Source: Nocardioides sp. Root1257 | Lineage (GTDB): Bacteria > Actinomycetota > Actinomycetes > Propionibacteriales > Nocardioidaceae | DNA: 64,000 bases | Direction of reading: 5' to 3' | NCBI RefSeq assembly: GCF_001425175.1 | Contig: NZ_LMDV01000001.1 | Span: forward strand, 186,001 to 250,000 | Shown here: piece after piece, positions 39,211-46,869 of the stretch | Numbering within the stretch: the stretch's first letter is position 1 | Layout of the letters: each line of letters starts with the position of its first letter | Notes under the pieces: generated by a model | Database searches by the model: none | Told to the model about the DNA's origin: nothing | What the model saw: only the letters and a program-made list of their open reading frames with translations | Translations under genes and position numbers: made by a program

Positions 39211-39977
39211 GCGCAGCTGGACCCCACCACGTCGACGGCCTGGGCCGCGTGGTCGTCGTCATCCCGACGTACAACGAGGCCGACAACCTCGCCTGGATCG
39301 TCGGCCGTCTGCGGGCCGCGCAGCCCGCGATCGACGTCCTCGTGGTCGACGACGGGTCGCCGGACGGCACGGGCGACGTCGCCGACGGGCTCGCCGCCGC
39401 CGACCCCGCTGTCCGCGTGGTGCACCGCACCAGCAAGGAGGGCCTGGGGGCGGCCTACCTGCACGGCTTCCGGGTCGCCCTGGACGCGGGCTACGACGTG
39501 ATCGGCGAGATGGACGCCGACGGGTCCCACCAGCCCGAGCAGCTGGACCGGCTCCTCGCCGCGCTGCGCGACGGCGCCGACCTGGTGATCGGCTCGCGCT
39601 GGGTGCCCGGGGGAGCGGTGGTCAACTGGCCGCTGCGCCGCGAGCTGCTCTCCCGCGGAGGCAACCTCTACGTGCGCCTGCTGCTCGGCGTCCGGGTGCG
39701 CGACGCGACGGCGGGCTACCGGCTGTTCCGGCGTACGACGCTCGAGAAGATCGACCTCGAGACCGTCCAGTCGACCGGCTACGTCTTCCAGACCGACATG
39801 GTCGCGCGCACCCTCGCCGCCGGGCTGACGGTCCGCGAGGTGCCGATCGAGTTCGTCGAGCGGGTCCGCGGCGACTCCAAGATGAGCGGCTCCGTGGCCA
39901 CCGAGTCGCTGCGCCGGATCACCGCCTGGGGACTGCGCGAGCGCGCCGAGCGCGTGCGTACGGCGCTGCGCCGATGA
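39207..39977 (+). CDS. Polyprenol monophosphomannose synthase (Ppm1-type GT2)
   Basis: The 256-residue family 2 glycosyltransferase makes polyprenol-phosphate-mannose from GDP-mannose for lipoglycan or glycoprotein mannosylation. VVVIPTYNEADNL, VLVVDDGSPDGTGD, MDADGSHQPEQL and the terminal FVERVRGDSKMSG are the dolichol-phosphate mannosyltransferase motifs. Cotranslated with lnt. Confidence 0.92.
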   Translation: MSAAGPHHVDGLGRVVVVIPTYNEADNLAWIVGRLRAAQPAIDVLVVDDGSPDGTGDVADGLAAADPAVRVVHRTSKEGLGAAYLHGFRVALDAGYDVIGEMDADGSHQPEQLDRLLAALRDGADLVIGSRWVPGGAVVNWPLRRELLSRGGNLYVRLLLGVRVRDATAGYRLFRRTTLEKIDLETVQSTGYVFQTDMVARTLAAGLTVREVPIEFVERVRGDSKMSGSVATESLRRITAWGLRERAERVRTALRR

Positions 39978-39987
39978 GGGGGAGGCG

Positions 39988-40455
39988 ATGACCCGACGGC
40001 GACGGATGGTCCAGGCGGCGCTCTTCGTCGCCTTCGTCGTCGTCCCCCTGGCCGAGATCTACGTGCTCGTGCAGATCGGCCAGGTGATCGGCGCCGGCTG
40101 GACGATCGCACTGCTGGTGCTCGACGCGATCCTCGGGACCTGGCTGATCCGCCACGAGGGGGCGCGGGCCTGGCGCGCCTTCCGCGACGCCCTCGCAAGC
40201 GGTCGTCCGCCCGCCTCCGAGATCGCCGACGGCGCGCTGATCATCGTGGGCGGGACGCTGATGCTCGCGCCGGGCTTCATCACCGACGCGTTCGGGATCC
40301 TGCTGATCCTGCCCTTCACCCGACCGCTCTTCCGGCGGCTGCTCGCCGCGGCGGTCGCCCGGCGGCTGGTGATGGGTGCCGTGGACGTACGACGCCCCGG
40401 ACCCGGACCCACCGAGGGGCCCGTCATCCGGGGCGAGGTCGTCGACGACGACTAG
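39988..40455 (+). CDS. fxsA: FxsA-family membrane protein
   Basis: The 155 residues contain three hydrophobic segments and the FxsA signature VPLAEIYVLVQIG and GTWLIRHEGARAWRAF, followed by GTLMLAPGFITDAFGILLILPFTRP. In E. coli FxsA affects phage T7 exclusion; in actinobacteria the role is unknown. It has a purine-rich AGGGGGAGG site and is probably in the lnt operon. It is convergent with rbpA, 2 nt apart. Confidence 0.9.
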   Translation: MTRRRRMVQAALFVAFVVVPLAEIYVLVQIGQVIGAGWTIALLVLDAILGTWLIRHEGARAWRAFRDALASGRPPASEIADGALIIVGGTLMLAPGFITDAFGILLILPFTRPLFRRLLAAAVARRLVMGAVDVRRPGPGPTEGPVIRGEVVDDD

Positions 40456-40457
40456 CG

Positions 40458-40844
40458 TCAGGCCGAGGCGCGACGCTTCTTCTGGTTGGCGCGGTGCAGG
40501 TGCGCCGGGCCGATCTCGCCGCCGCGGAGCAGCTCGAGACGCTCCTTGAGGATGTCCTCGAGCTCCTTCTCCGAACGCCGCTCCAGCAGCATGTCCCAGT
40601 GGGTGCGGGCCGGCTTCTCGGCCTTCACCTCGGGCAGGATGCCGGACACGTTCATCGCCTCGGCGCCGCAGCGCGGGCACTCCCACACGGCCGGGACGTC
40701 GGCCTCGACCGACATCGTGACCTCGAACTCGTGCCCCTGGGCACAACGGAAACCAACCTGCTGACGCGCCGCGAACTCGATGCCGCGCTCGTCCTCAAAG
40801 CTTTGGCCCCCGAGCCGCGCTCCACGCAGTGTGCGCTCTGCCAT
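40458..40844 (-). CDS. rbpA: RNA polymerase-binding protein RbpA
   Basis: RbpA binds RNA polymerase and the principal sigma factor and stabilises open complexes. The 128 residues begin MAERTLRGARLGGQSFEDERG, the conserved N-terminal tail, then a zinc-ribbon-like core (FRCAQGHEF, WECPRCGAEA) and the sigma-interacting helix HWDMLLERRSEKELEDILKERLELLR. The ATG has GGGAGGTG upstream. A SigR-type promoter lies in the leader. Confidence 0.95.
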   Translation of the reverse strand: MAERTLRGARLGGQSFEDERGIEFAARQQVGFRCAQGHEFEVTMSVEADVPAVWECPRCGAEAMNVSGILPEVKAEKPARTHWDMLLERRSEKELEDILKERLELLRGGEIGPAHLHRANQKKRRASA

Positions 40845-40960
40845 GAGCCACCTCCCGAATCTTGTCCCCCGAATGATGCATGTCCGAGACTGACCGGCCG
40901 GCGCACGAGTCGCAGGCCTCAGCGGGGATGTACCCCACTGGTTCAAGTCTCAATCCGTTC

Positions 40961-40986
40961 AACGGTAGAGGTATGGACAAGATTCC
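40961..40986 (-). promoter_or_regulatory. SigR/SigH-type promoter of rbpA
   Basis: On the minus strand GGAAT (complement of 40982-40986), exactly 18 nt, then GTT (complement of 40961-40963) matches the disulfide-stress sigma consensus GGAAT-N18-GTT. It would give a leader of about 110 nt before rbpA. Confidence 0.65.
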
Positions 40987-41046
40987 GGGAATCGGGCGGT
41001 ATGACCCCACTCACAGGAACTTCTCAGGTGCTCCTCGGACGCGACG

Positions 41047-42414
41047 TCAGACCACGGCCGGCAGGTCGTTGCCGGCCTCCTGGATGCCACGGCGCGGGTC
41101 GACCCGCATCAGCAGGGCGATGCCGAGGACGAACAGCACCATGAGCGCCAGGAGCGCCGGTCGGTAGGAGTCGGTCCACTGGTGGACGAGGCCGAAGATC
41201 AGCGTGCCGATCCAGCTCGTGCCGCGCTCGCAGGCCTGGTAGAGCGAGAAGTACTCCGCCTCGCGGCCCCGGGGGATGAGCTGGCTGTAGAACGAGCGCG
41301 AGAGCGCCTGGGTGCCACCCAGCACGACCCCGATCGCCACGGCGAGCAGCAGGAACAGCAGGAGGTTGTCGTTGGGGATCAGCCACCCGACCACCACCAC
41401 GACCAGCCAGATGAAGAGTCCGGTCTTGATGACCTTGAACGCGCCGATCCGGTTCGCGATCCGCCCGAAGCCGAGCGCGCCGGCGATGCCGACGAACTGG
41501 ACGACGAGGAACGCCATCAGCACGGTGCTCTTCTCGAAGCCGAGCTGCTTCTCGCCGTACACCGAGGCGGCGTAGATCACCGTCTGGATGCCGTCGTTGT
41601 AGAAGAGGTAGGCGAGCAGGAACGTGAGCGTGACCGGGTAGCCGCGCAGGTCCTTCAGCGTGTGCCACAGCTGGCCGAAGCTGGCCTGCACCAGACCGCC
41701 GGGCTCCGCGACCGGGTTGACCGGCGGGCGCGAGCGGATGCCGCGGACCGGGATGATCGTGAAGACGGCCCACCAGACGCCGGCGCTGAGCAGGCTGATC
41801 CGCACCGCCATCTCGGTGTGGTCGCTCATCACCGTGAGCAGCACGAAGTTCACGGCCAGCAGCAGGCCGCCGCCGAGGTAGCCGAGGGCCCAGCCCTTCG
41901 ACGAGACGGTGTCGCGCTCGTCGGGGTCGGCGATGTCGACCAGGATCGAGTCGTAGACCACCAGGCTGGCGCCCAGGAAGAGCGTGGCGAAGACGAGCAG
42001 CACGGCGCCGAGCTGCCAGTTCGAGCCGGCGACGAAGAACATCAGCATCGCCATCGCGCTGCCCGCCCAGGCGAACCCGCCGAGCAGGCGCGGCTTGCTC
42101 GCGCTGCGGTCGGCGATCGCGCCGACGATCGGCAGCACGATCGCGGAGAGGATGGTCGCGGCCGTGACGAGGTAGAAGACCAACGATCCGGCGGAGACGT
42201 CGAGCCCGAGGACGTGCAGGTCCTGGGTGCACTTGATGTGCTTGTCCTCATCGGTGACGTAGCCGCAGGCAGCCTTCTCGGCGACCGAGGTCAGGTACGG
42301 CGCGAAGAGCACGGCGGCGGTGGTGGTGACGAAGGCGCTGTTGGCCCAGTCGTACCAGTACCAGGCCTTCTGCTCGCGCACCCGGGCGTCCGGGTCGAGC
42401 TCGGCTGCCGTCAT
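41047..42414 (-). CDS. MFS transporter, Atg22/UMF1-like
   Basis: The 455-residue protein has about 12 hydrophobic segments and begins with WYWYDWANSAFVTTTAAVLFAPYL, the signature of the Atg22-like branch of the major facilitator superfamily; VLGGTQALSRSFYSQLIPRGREAEYF is also typical. In fungi Atg22 exports amino acids from vacuoles; the bacterial substrate is unknown. GGAGGGAG lies 5 nt before the ATG. The start overlaps the GDPD stop (ATGA). Confidence 0.87.
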   Translation of the reverse strand: MTAAELDPDARVREQKAWYWYDWANSAFVTTTAAVLFAPYLTSVAEKAACGYVTDEDKHIKCTQDLHVLGLDVSAGSLVFYLVTAATILSAIVLPIVGAIADRSASKPRLLGGFAWAGSAMAMLMFFVAGSNWQLGAVLLVFATLFLGASLVVYDSILVDIADPDERDTVSSKGWALGYLGGGLLLAVNFVLLTVMSDHTEMAVRISLLSAGVWWAVFTIIPVRGIRSRPPVNPVAEPGGLVQASFGQLWHTLKDLRGYPVTLTFLLAYLFYNDGIQTVIYAASVYGEKQLGFEKSTVLMAFLVVQFVGIAGALGFGRIANRIGAFKVIKTGLFIWLVVVVVGWLIPNDNLLLFLLLAVAIGVVLGGTQALSRSFYSQLIPRGREAEYFSLYQACERGTSWIGTLIFGLVHQWTDSYRPALLALMVLFVLGIALLMRVDPRRGIQEAGNDLPAVV

Positions 42415-43235
42415 GACGACTCCCTCCACTGGCCACGCTGGACGAGGACCGCCCTGAGTATGTCGGTGCGGTCGGTGAAGAGTCCGTCGACGCCCCGGTC
42501 CAGCAGGACGCGCATCTCGTCGGCGTCGTCGATCGTCCAGACGTGCACCTGCCGTCCGGAGGCGTGCACGCGCCGGACCAGCCCGGGCGTGACCACCAAC
42601 AGACGGTTGCGGCGGTGCGGGACCTGCAGGGCCGCGCCACCGGTGCCCGCGAGCCGGGCCGCCAGCCACGCGACCGGCACGAACCGGAACGCGGCGATCT
42701 GGCCGAGCGTCGCGCTGGTGGGCACCCGGCCGTCGGTGAGCTGCCGGAACAGCGCCGTACGCCGTCGCGAGAACGAGCCGACCAGGACCCGGTCCCACGC
42801 CTCGCGTGCGGCGATGAAGTCGGCCAGCGCCGGGACGGCGCCATCGGACTTGAGGTCGATGTTGAAGCGGGCGTCGGGGAACGCGTCGAAGAGCTCGGCG
42901 AGGGTCGGCACGGACTCGCGCCCTCCCACCCGGGCCTCCCGCACCTCGGCGAGACTGAGGGCGGCGATCTCGCCACGACGATCGGTCACCCGGTCGAGCA
43001 CCGAGTCGTGGAACGCGAGCAGCACTCCGTCGCGGGTCACGTGCACGTCGGTCTCGAGGTAGGTGTAGCCGAGGCCGACCGCGTGCCGGAACGCGGCCAG
43101 GGTGTTCTCCAGGCCCTCGATCTCCGGGTGGTAGGCACCGCCGCGGTGCGCGAAGGCAAGCACCGAGCCCGGGTCCTCGAGCACCCGGTCGAGGTAGGCG
43201 AACCCGGTCCGCGGAGTGTCCACCGGCGACGTCAC
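42411..43235 (-). CDS. Glycerophosphodiester phosphodiesterase family protein
   Basis: The 274 residues form the GDPD TIM barrel. FAHRGGAY supplies the first histidine, ENTLAAFRHAVGLGYTYLETDVHVTRDGVLLAFHD the metal-binding acidic residues and the second histidine, and VHVWTIDDADEMRVLLDRGVDGLFTDRTD the C-terminal motif. It hydrolyses deacylated phospholipid head groups. No secretion signal is seen. The GTG was chosen for the -10 upstream. Confidence 0.9.
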   Translation of the reverse strand: MTSPVDTPRTGFAYLDRVLEDPGSVLAFAHRGGAYHPEIEGLENTLAAFRHAVGLGYTYLETDVHVTRDGVLLAFHDSVLDRVTDRRGEIAALSLAEVREARVGGRESVPTLAELFDAFPDARFNIDLKSDGAVPALADFIAAREAWDRVLVGSFSRRRTALFRQLTDGRVPTSATLGQIAAFRFVPVAWLAARLAGTGGAALQVPHRRNRLLVVTPGLVRRVHASGRQVHVWTIDDADEMRVLLDRGVDGLFTDRTDILRAVLVQRGQWRESS

Positions 43236-43248
43236 GACGAGCAGTATC
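43236..43248 (-). promoter_or_regulatory. Leaderless -10 of the GDPD gene
   Basis: On the minus strand GATACT is followed by 7 nt and the GTG at 43235. It is a weaker match than the other hexamers. Confidence 0.4.
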
Positions 43249-43289
43249 GCGGACCGGCGAGGGTCCGCGCGCACTCACCACCGGAGCGG

Positions 43290-43301
43290 TAGCGTCGGTG
43301 C
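43290..43301 (+). promoter_or_regulatory. Leaderless -10 of the zinc-ribbon gene
   Basis: TAGCGT is followed by 6 nt and the ATG at 43302. Confidence 0.5.
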
Positions 43302-43574
43302 ATGGAGACCTTGACCTGCCCACGGTGCGGCGCGGAGATGGAGACACGCGCCATCAGCTCGTCCCTCGGCGAGGGCGCGGTCAGCGCCTGTCCCGACGGC
43401 CACGGGGTCTTCCTCGCGCGTCCCGACCTGGGCGCGCTCATCGAGGCCGAGAGCGACTGGCACCGGCACGTCGGCCAGCACACCGCGCCGATGCCGAGGA
43501 TCACCCCCGACATGACCGCCCCGCCCGTCACGAAGCCGCCCGCCCGGGCCTGGGTCGAGACGCTCTTCGACTGA
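43302..43574 (+). CDS. Small zinc-ribbon protein (zf-TFIIB-like)
   Basis: A 90-residue protein with METLTCPRCGAEMETR and SACPDGHGVFLARPDLGALIE, resembling the zf-TFIIB domain of bacterial proteins of unknown function; two cysteines and a C-x-x-x-H pair could bind zinc. The proline-rich C-terminus is unstructured. Divergent from the GDPD gene with 66 nt between start codons. Confidence 0.75.
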   Translation: METLTCPRCGAEMETRAISSSLGEGAVSACPDGHGVFLARPDLGALIEAESDWHRHVGQHTAPMPRITPDMTAPPVTKPPARAWVETLFD

Positions 43575-43594
43575 CCCTCGCCGCCCCGGCCGCG

Positions 43595-43653
43595 ACGTTT
43601 GGTCACCAAGCGCAGGCCGGGAACGCTCCCACCTGCGCTTGGTGACCAAACGA
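43595..43653. repeat. Intergenic palindromic element, locus 11 (inverted)
   Basis: Perfect 20-bp arms (43596-43615 and 43633-43652); core GGGAACGCTCCCACC. It lies between the convergent zinc-ribbon (stop 43574) and HTH-MurA (stop 43689) genes. Confidence 0.92.
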
Positions 43654-43688
43654 CGGCCGCGGAGGCCGAAGCTCGGGCCAGGGGCGGC

Positions 43689-45230
43689 TCAGATGTCCCG
43701 GAACGTCTCGATGTTGGCGCCGAGCTGGTTGAGCCGCTCGGCGAGGTCCTCGTAGCCCCGGTGGATGACGTACGTCGACCGCAGCACGGAGGTGCCCTTC
43801 GAGGCCAGCATCGCCAGCAGGATCACCACGGCCGGGCGCAGCGCCGGCGGGCAGACCAGCTCGGTGCCGCTGAAGCTGGTCGGACCCTCGATCATCACCC
43901 GGTGCGGGTCGAGCAGCTTGACGCGGGCGCCGAGCTTGTTGAGGTCGGTCAGGTAGATCGCCCGGTTCTCGTAGACCCAGTCGTGCAGGAGGGTCTGGCC
44001 CTCGGCGACCGCCGCGATGACCGCGAAGAACGGGAGGTTGTCGATGTTGAGGCCGGGGAACGGCATCGGGTGGATCTTGTCCAGCGGCGCGTGCAGCTCG
44101 GAGGGCTTCGTGGTGATGTCGACCAGGCGGGTGTGGCCGTTGAGGGCCACGTACTCCTCGGAGCGGTCGTAGCTCAGACCCATCTCCTCGAGCAGCGCGA
44201 GCTCGATCTCCATGAACTCGATCGGCACCCGACGGATGGTGATCTGCGACTTGGTCACGATCGCCGCGGCGACCAGCGACATCGCCTCGATCGGGTCCTC
44301 GCTGGGCGCGTAGTCGACGTCGACGTCGATCTCCGCGAGACCCGTCACGCGCAGCGTGGTGGTGCCGATGCCCTCGACGGAGACGCCGAGCCGCTGCAGG
44401 TAGAAGCAGAGGTCCTGGACCATGTAGTTGGACGACGCGTTGCGGATCACGGTCAGGCCCGGGTGCAGCGCGGCCGCCATCAGGGCGTTCTCGGTGACGG
44501 TGTCGCCGCGCTCGGTGAGCACGATCGGGCGGCCCGGCTCGATGGCCCGGTTGACCTGCGCGTGGTAGCTGCCGTCGGTCGCCTTCACCTCGAGACCGAA
44601 CGGTCGCAGCGCCGCCATGTGCGGCTCGACGGTGCGGGTGCCGAGGTCGCAGCCGCCGGCGTAGGGCAGCTCGAACGTGTCGACCTGGTGCAGCAGCGGG
44701 CCGAGGAACATGATGATCGAGCGGGTACGGCGCGCCGCGGTCTCGTCGATGTTGCGGAGGTCGAGGTCGCGCGGCGGGATGATCTCGAGGTCGTTGTCGT
44801 CGTTGAGCCACCGCGCCTGGACGCCCATGCTGGTCAGCACCTCGAGGAGGCGGTTGACCTCCTCGATGCGCGCGACCTTGCGCAGCGTGGTGCGACCCCG
44901 GTTGAGCAGCGACGCGCAGAGCAGCGCGACGCCGGCGTTCTTGGAGGTCTTGACGTCGATCTCGCCCGACAGCGTGGTCGGGCCCGTCACCCGCAGGTGG
45001 GTCGGTCCGGCGCCGACGGCGACGATCTCGGAGTCGAGTGCCGCGCCGATGCGGGCGAGCATCTCGAGGGAGAGGTTCTGGTGCCCCTTCTCGATCCGGT
45101 TGACCGCGCTCTGGCTGGTGTTGAGCAGGTCGGCCAGCTGGTGCTGGGTGAGCCCGCGGTGCTTGCGCGCGTCCCGGATCAGGTTGCCGATGCGGTTCTT
45201 GTAGCCCTCGGTCGTGGTGGCCTCAGTCAT
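43689..45230 (-). CDS. HTH-MurA fusion: UDP-GlcNAc 1-carboxyvinyltransferase with N-terminal XRE domain
   Basis: The 513 residues join an XRE-type helix-turn-helix (RIGNLIRDARKHRGLTQHQLADLLNTSQSAVNRIEKG, about 12-50) to a full EPT/MurA fold. The catalytic cysteine is kept in YAGGCDLGTRTVEPH; SKNAGVALLCASLL holds the conserved Lys-Asn. Canonical MurA starts peptidoglycan synthesis with PEP and UDP-GlcNAc. Fusions of this kind are annotated in other actinobacteria. Whether it is an enzyme, a regulator or both cannot be decided. A palindrome overlaps its promoter, which suggests autoregulation. Confidence 0.88.
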   Translation of the reverse strand: MTEATTTEGYKNRIGNLIRDARKHRGLTQHQLADLLNTSQSAVNRIEKGHQNLSLEMLARIGAALDSEIVAVGAGPTHLRVTGPTTLSGEIDVKTSKNAGVALLCASLLNRGRTTLRKVARIEEVNRLLEVLTSMGVQARWLNDDNDLEIIPPRDLDLRNIDETAARRTRSIIMFLGPLLHQVDTFELPYAGGCDLGTRTVEPHMAALRPFGLEVKATDGSYHAQVNRAIEPGRPIVLTERGDTVTENALMAAALHPGLTVIRNASSNYMVQDLCFYLQRLGVSVEGIGTTTLRVTGLAEIDVDVDYAPSEDPIEAMSLVAAAIVTKSQITIRRVPIEFMEIELALLEEMGLSYDRSEEYVALNGHTRLVDITTKPSELHAPLDKIHPMPFPGLNIDNLPFFAVIAAVAEGQTLLHDWVYENRAIYLTDLNKLGARVKLLDPHRVMIEGPTSFSGTELVCPPALRPAVVILLAMLASKGTSVLRSTYVIHRGYEDLAERLNQLGANIETFRDI

Positions 45231-45259
45231 GTCGTCCACGGTAACTCACATATGAGATA
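45231..45259 (-). promoter_or_regulatory. Leaderless promoter and overlapping operator of the HTH-MurA gene
   Basis: On the minus strand TACCGT (complement of 45238-45243) is followed by 7 nt and the ATG at 45230. The dyad TAACTCACATATGAGATA (45242-45259, 14 of 18 positions symmetric) overlaps its upstream side, where a repressor would block RNA polymerase. Confidence 0.55.
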
Positions 45260-45336
45260 ACGCAACAACGCGCGGGTCCCGGGGTGTCGGGGGAGCGCCG
45301 CTGCTCCGGCTCCGGCCTGCTGAGAGGATGGGCGGC

Positions 45337-46353
45337 ATGCGCGCGACGACGATCCACGGTACCCGAGACATCCGCGTCTCCGACGTTCCCGACCCGACGA
45401 TCTCGGCACCGACCGACGCCGTCGTGAGGATCGTCGCAGGCTGCATCTGCGGATCGGACCTGTGGCCGTACCGCGGTGAGAACGAGATCACGCCCGGCGA
45501 CACGATCGGCCACGAGTGCGTCGGGGTCGTCGAGGAGGTCGGCGCGGACGTGACGTCGTTCCGGCCGGGGGACTTCGTGATCGTGCCGTTCGACCACTGC
45601 GACAACACCTGCGCGCACTGCCGCGCCGGTGCGCAGTCGGGCTGCGTCAACCTCGGCTTCACCGAGAGCGGCCAGGCCGAGTACACCCTGGTGAGCCAGG
45701 CCGAGGGCAGCCTCGTGAAGACCGACGGCATGCCCGACGCCTCGATGATCCCGTCGCTGCTGACCCTCGCCGACGTGTTCCCGACGGGCTGGCACGCCGC
45801 GGTCTCGGCCGGCGTCCGGCCCGGCAGCACGGCGGTCGTGGTCGGCGACGGTGCCGTCGGGCTGTTCGGCGTGCTGGCCGCGTCGCTGCAGGGCGCCGAG
45901 CGGGTCGTCGCCATGTCACGCCACGAGCCGCGGCAGGCGATCGCCCGCGCGTTCGGCGCGACCGACGTCATCGCCGAGCGCGACCAGGCCGGTGTGGACG
46001 CCGTGCTGGAGCTCACCGACGGGGTCGGCGCCGACGCGGTGCTCGAGTGCGTCGGCACGGACCAGTCCATGCAGACCGCCTTCAAGATCGCCCGACCCGG
46101 CTCGACCGTGGGCTTCGTCGGAGTGCCGCACGGCGTCGAGCTGCCGCTGCGGCGGATGTTCCGCGGCAACATCGGGCTCGCGGGCGGCATGGCGCCGACG
46201 CGCAAGTACATCCCCGAGCTGCTCGAGCGCGTGCTCGCAGGCGGGATCGACCCGGGCCTCGTCTTCGACCTGACGGTGTCGCTGGACGACGTCGCCGAGG
46301 GCTACCGCGCGATGGACGAGCGGCGGGCGATCAAGGTGCTCGTCGAGCCCTGA
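45337..46353 (+). CDS. Zinc-dependent alcohol dehydrogenase family protein
   Basis: The 338-residue medium-chain dehydrogenase has CICGSDLWPYRG (catalytic zinc Cys), GHECVGVVEEVG, the structural-zinc region CDNTCAHCRAGAQSGC and the NAD(P) motif VVVGDGAVGLFGVLAASL. The substrate is unknown. ATG 45337 is preferred (MRATTIHGTRDIRV is the family start, and AGAGGATG precedes it at about 7 nt) over the in-frame ATG at 45328. Confidence 0.92.
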   Translation: MRATTIHGTRDIRVSDVPDPTISAPTDAVVRIVAGCICGSDLWPYRGENEITPGDTIGHECVGVVEEVGADVTSFRPGDFVIVPFDHCDNTCAHCRAGAQSGCVNLGFTESGQAEYTLVSQAEGSLVKTDGMPDASMIPSLLTLADVFPTGWHAAVSAGVRPGSTAVVVGDGAVGLFGVLAASLQGAERVVAMSRHEPRQAIARAFGATDVIAERDQAGVDAVLELTDGVGADAVLECVGTDQSMQTAFKIARPGSTVGFVGVPHGVELPLRRMFRGNIGLAGGMAPTRKYIPELLERVLAGGIDPGLVFDLTVSLDDVAEGYRAMDERRAIKVLVEP

Positions 46354-46369
46354 GCGAGGTCAGGGAGCG

Positions 46370-46780
46370 TCAGTCGCGGCGACCCGAGGTGTACAGCCCG
46401 ACGCCGACCAGGATGCCGATGCCGGCGACCAGCTCGCTGACGAAGACGGCGGTGGCGTCGTCGAGGAAGACGGCGAAGAGGATGAGCAGGATCCCGGCGA
46501 CGCCGCAGATGCCGAGGAACGGCTTCGCCGGCAGCGACGAGTTGAGAGCCATCGCGCAGAGCAGCACCGTCGTACCGATGACGCCGTCGCGGTAGCCGGC
46601 CCACATGCCCTCGGCCGTGGTGCCGTAGAGCAGCCAGCTGGCCAGGATCAGGCCGATGCCCGAGACCAGGATCAGCAGCCAGCCGAGCGGCGCCATCACG
46701 GGCACCGGGCCGGACGCGACCGGGGCGCCGGAGTGGACAACAGGGGTGCCGGGGGCGGTACGTCGCTCGGGGGTCGCCAT
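46370..46780 (-). CDS. Four-helix membrane protein, unknown function
   Basis: The 136-residue protein has a disordered Pro/Ala N-terminus (about 1-30) and four hydrophobic segments: GWLLILVSGIGLILASWLL, a YRDGVIGTTVLLCAMAL helix, PFLGICGVAGILLILFAVF and FVSELVAGIGILVGVGLY. No catalytic motif. Convergent with the alcohol dehydrogenase gene, 16 nt apart. Confidence 0.65.
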   Translation of the reverse strand: MATPERRTAPGTPVVHSGAPVASGPVPVMAPLGWLLILVSGIGLILASWLLYGTTAEGMWAGYRDGVIGTTVLLCAMALNSSLPAKPFLGICGVAGILLILFAVFLDDATAVFVSELVAGIGILVGVGLYTSGRRD

Positions 46781-46793
46781 GTGCGGAATCCTA
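46781..46793 (-). promoter_or_regulatory. Leaderless -10 of the membrane protein gene
   Basis: On the minus strand TAGGAT is followed by 7 nt and the ATG at 46780. Confidence 0.5.
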
Positions 46794-46869
46794 GAGCCAA
46801 TCGCGCTCGATGGCCCGACCAGGGGGCGACACGCGCTTGGCCCGCCTCGCAGGCGGGTAGGTGCTCGTC

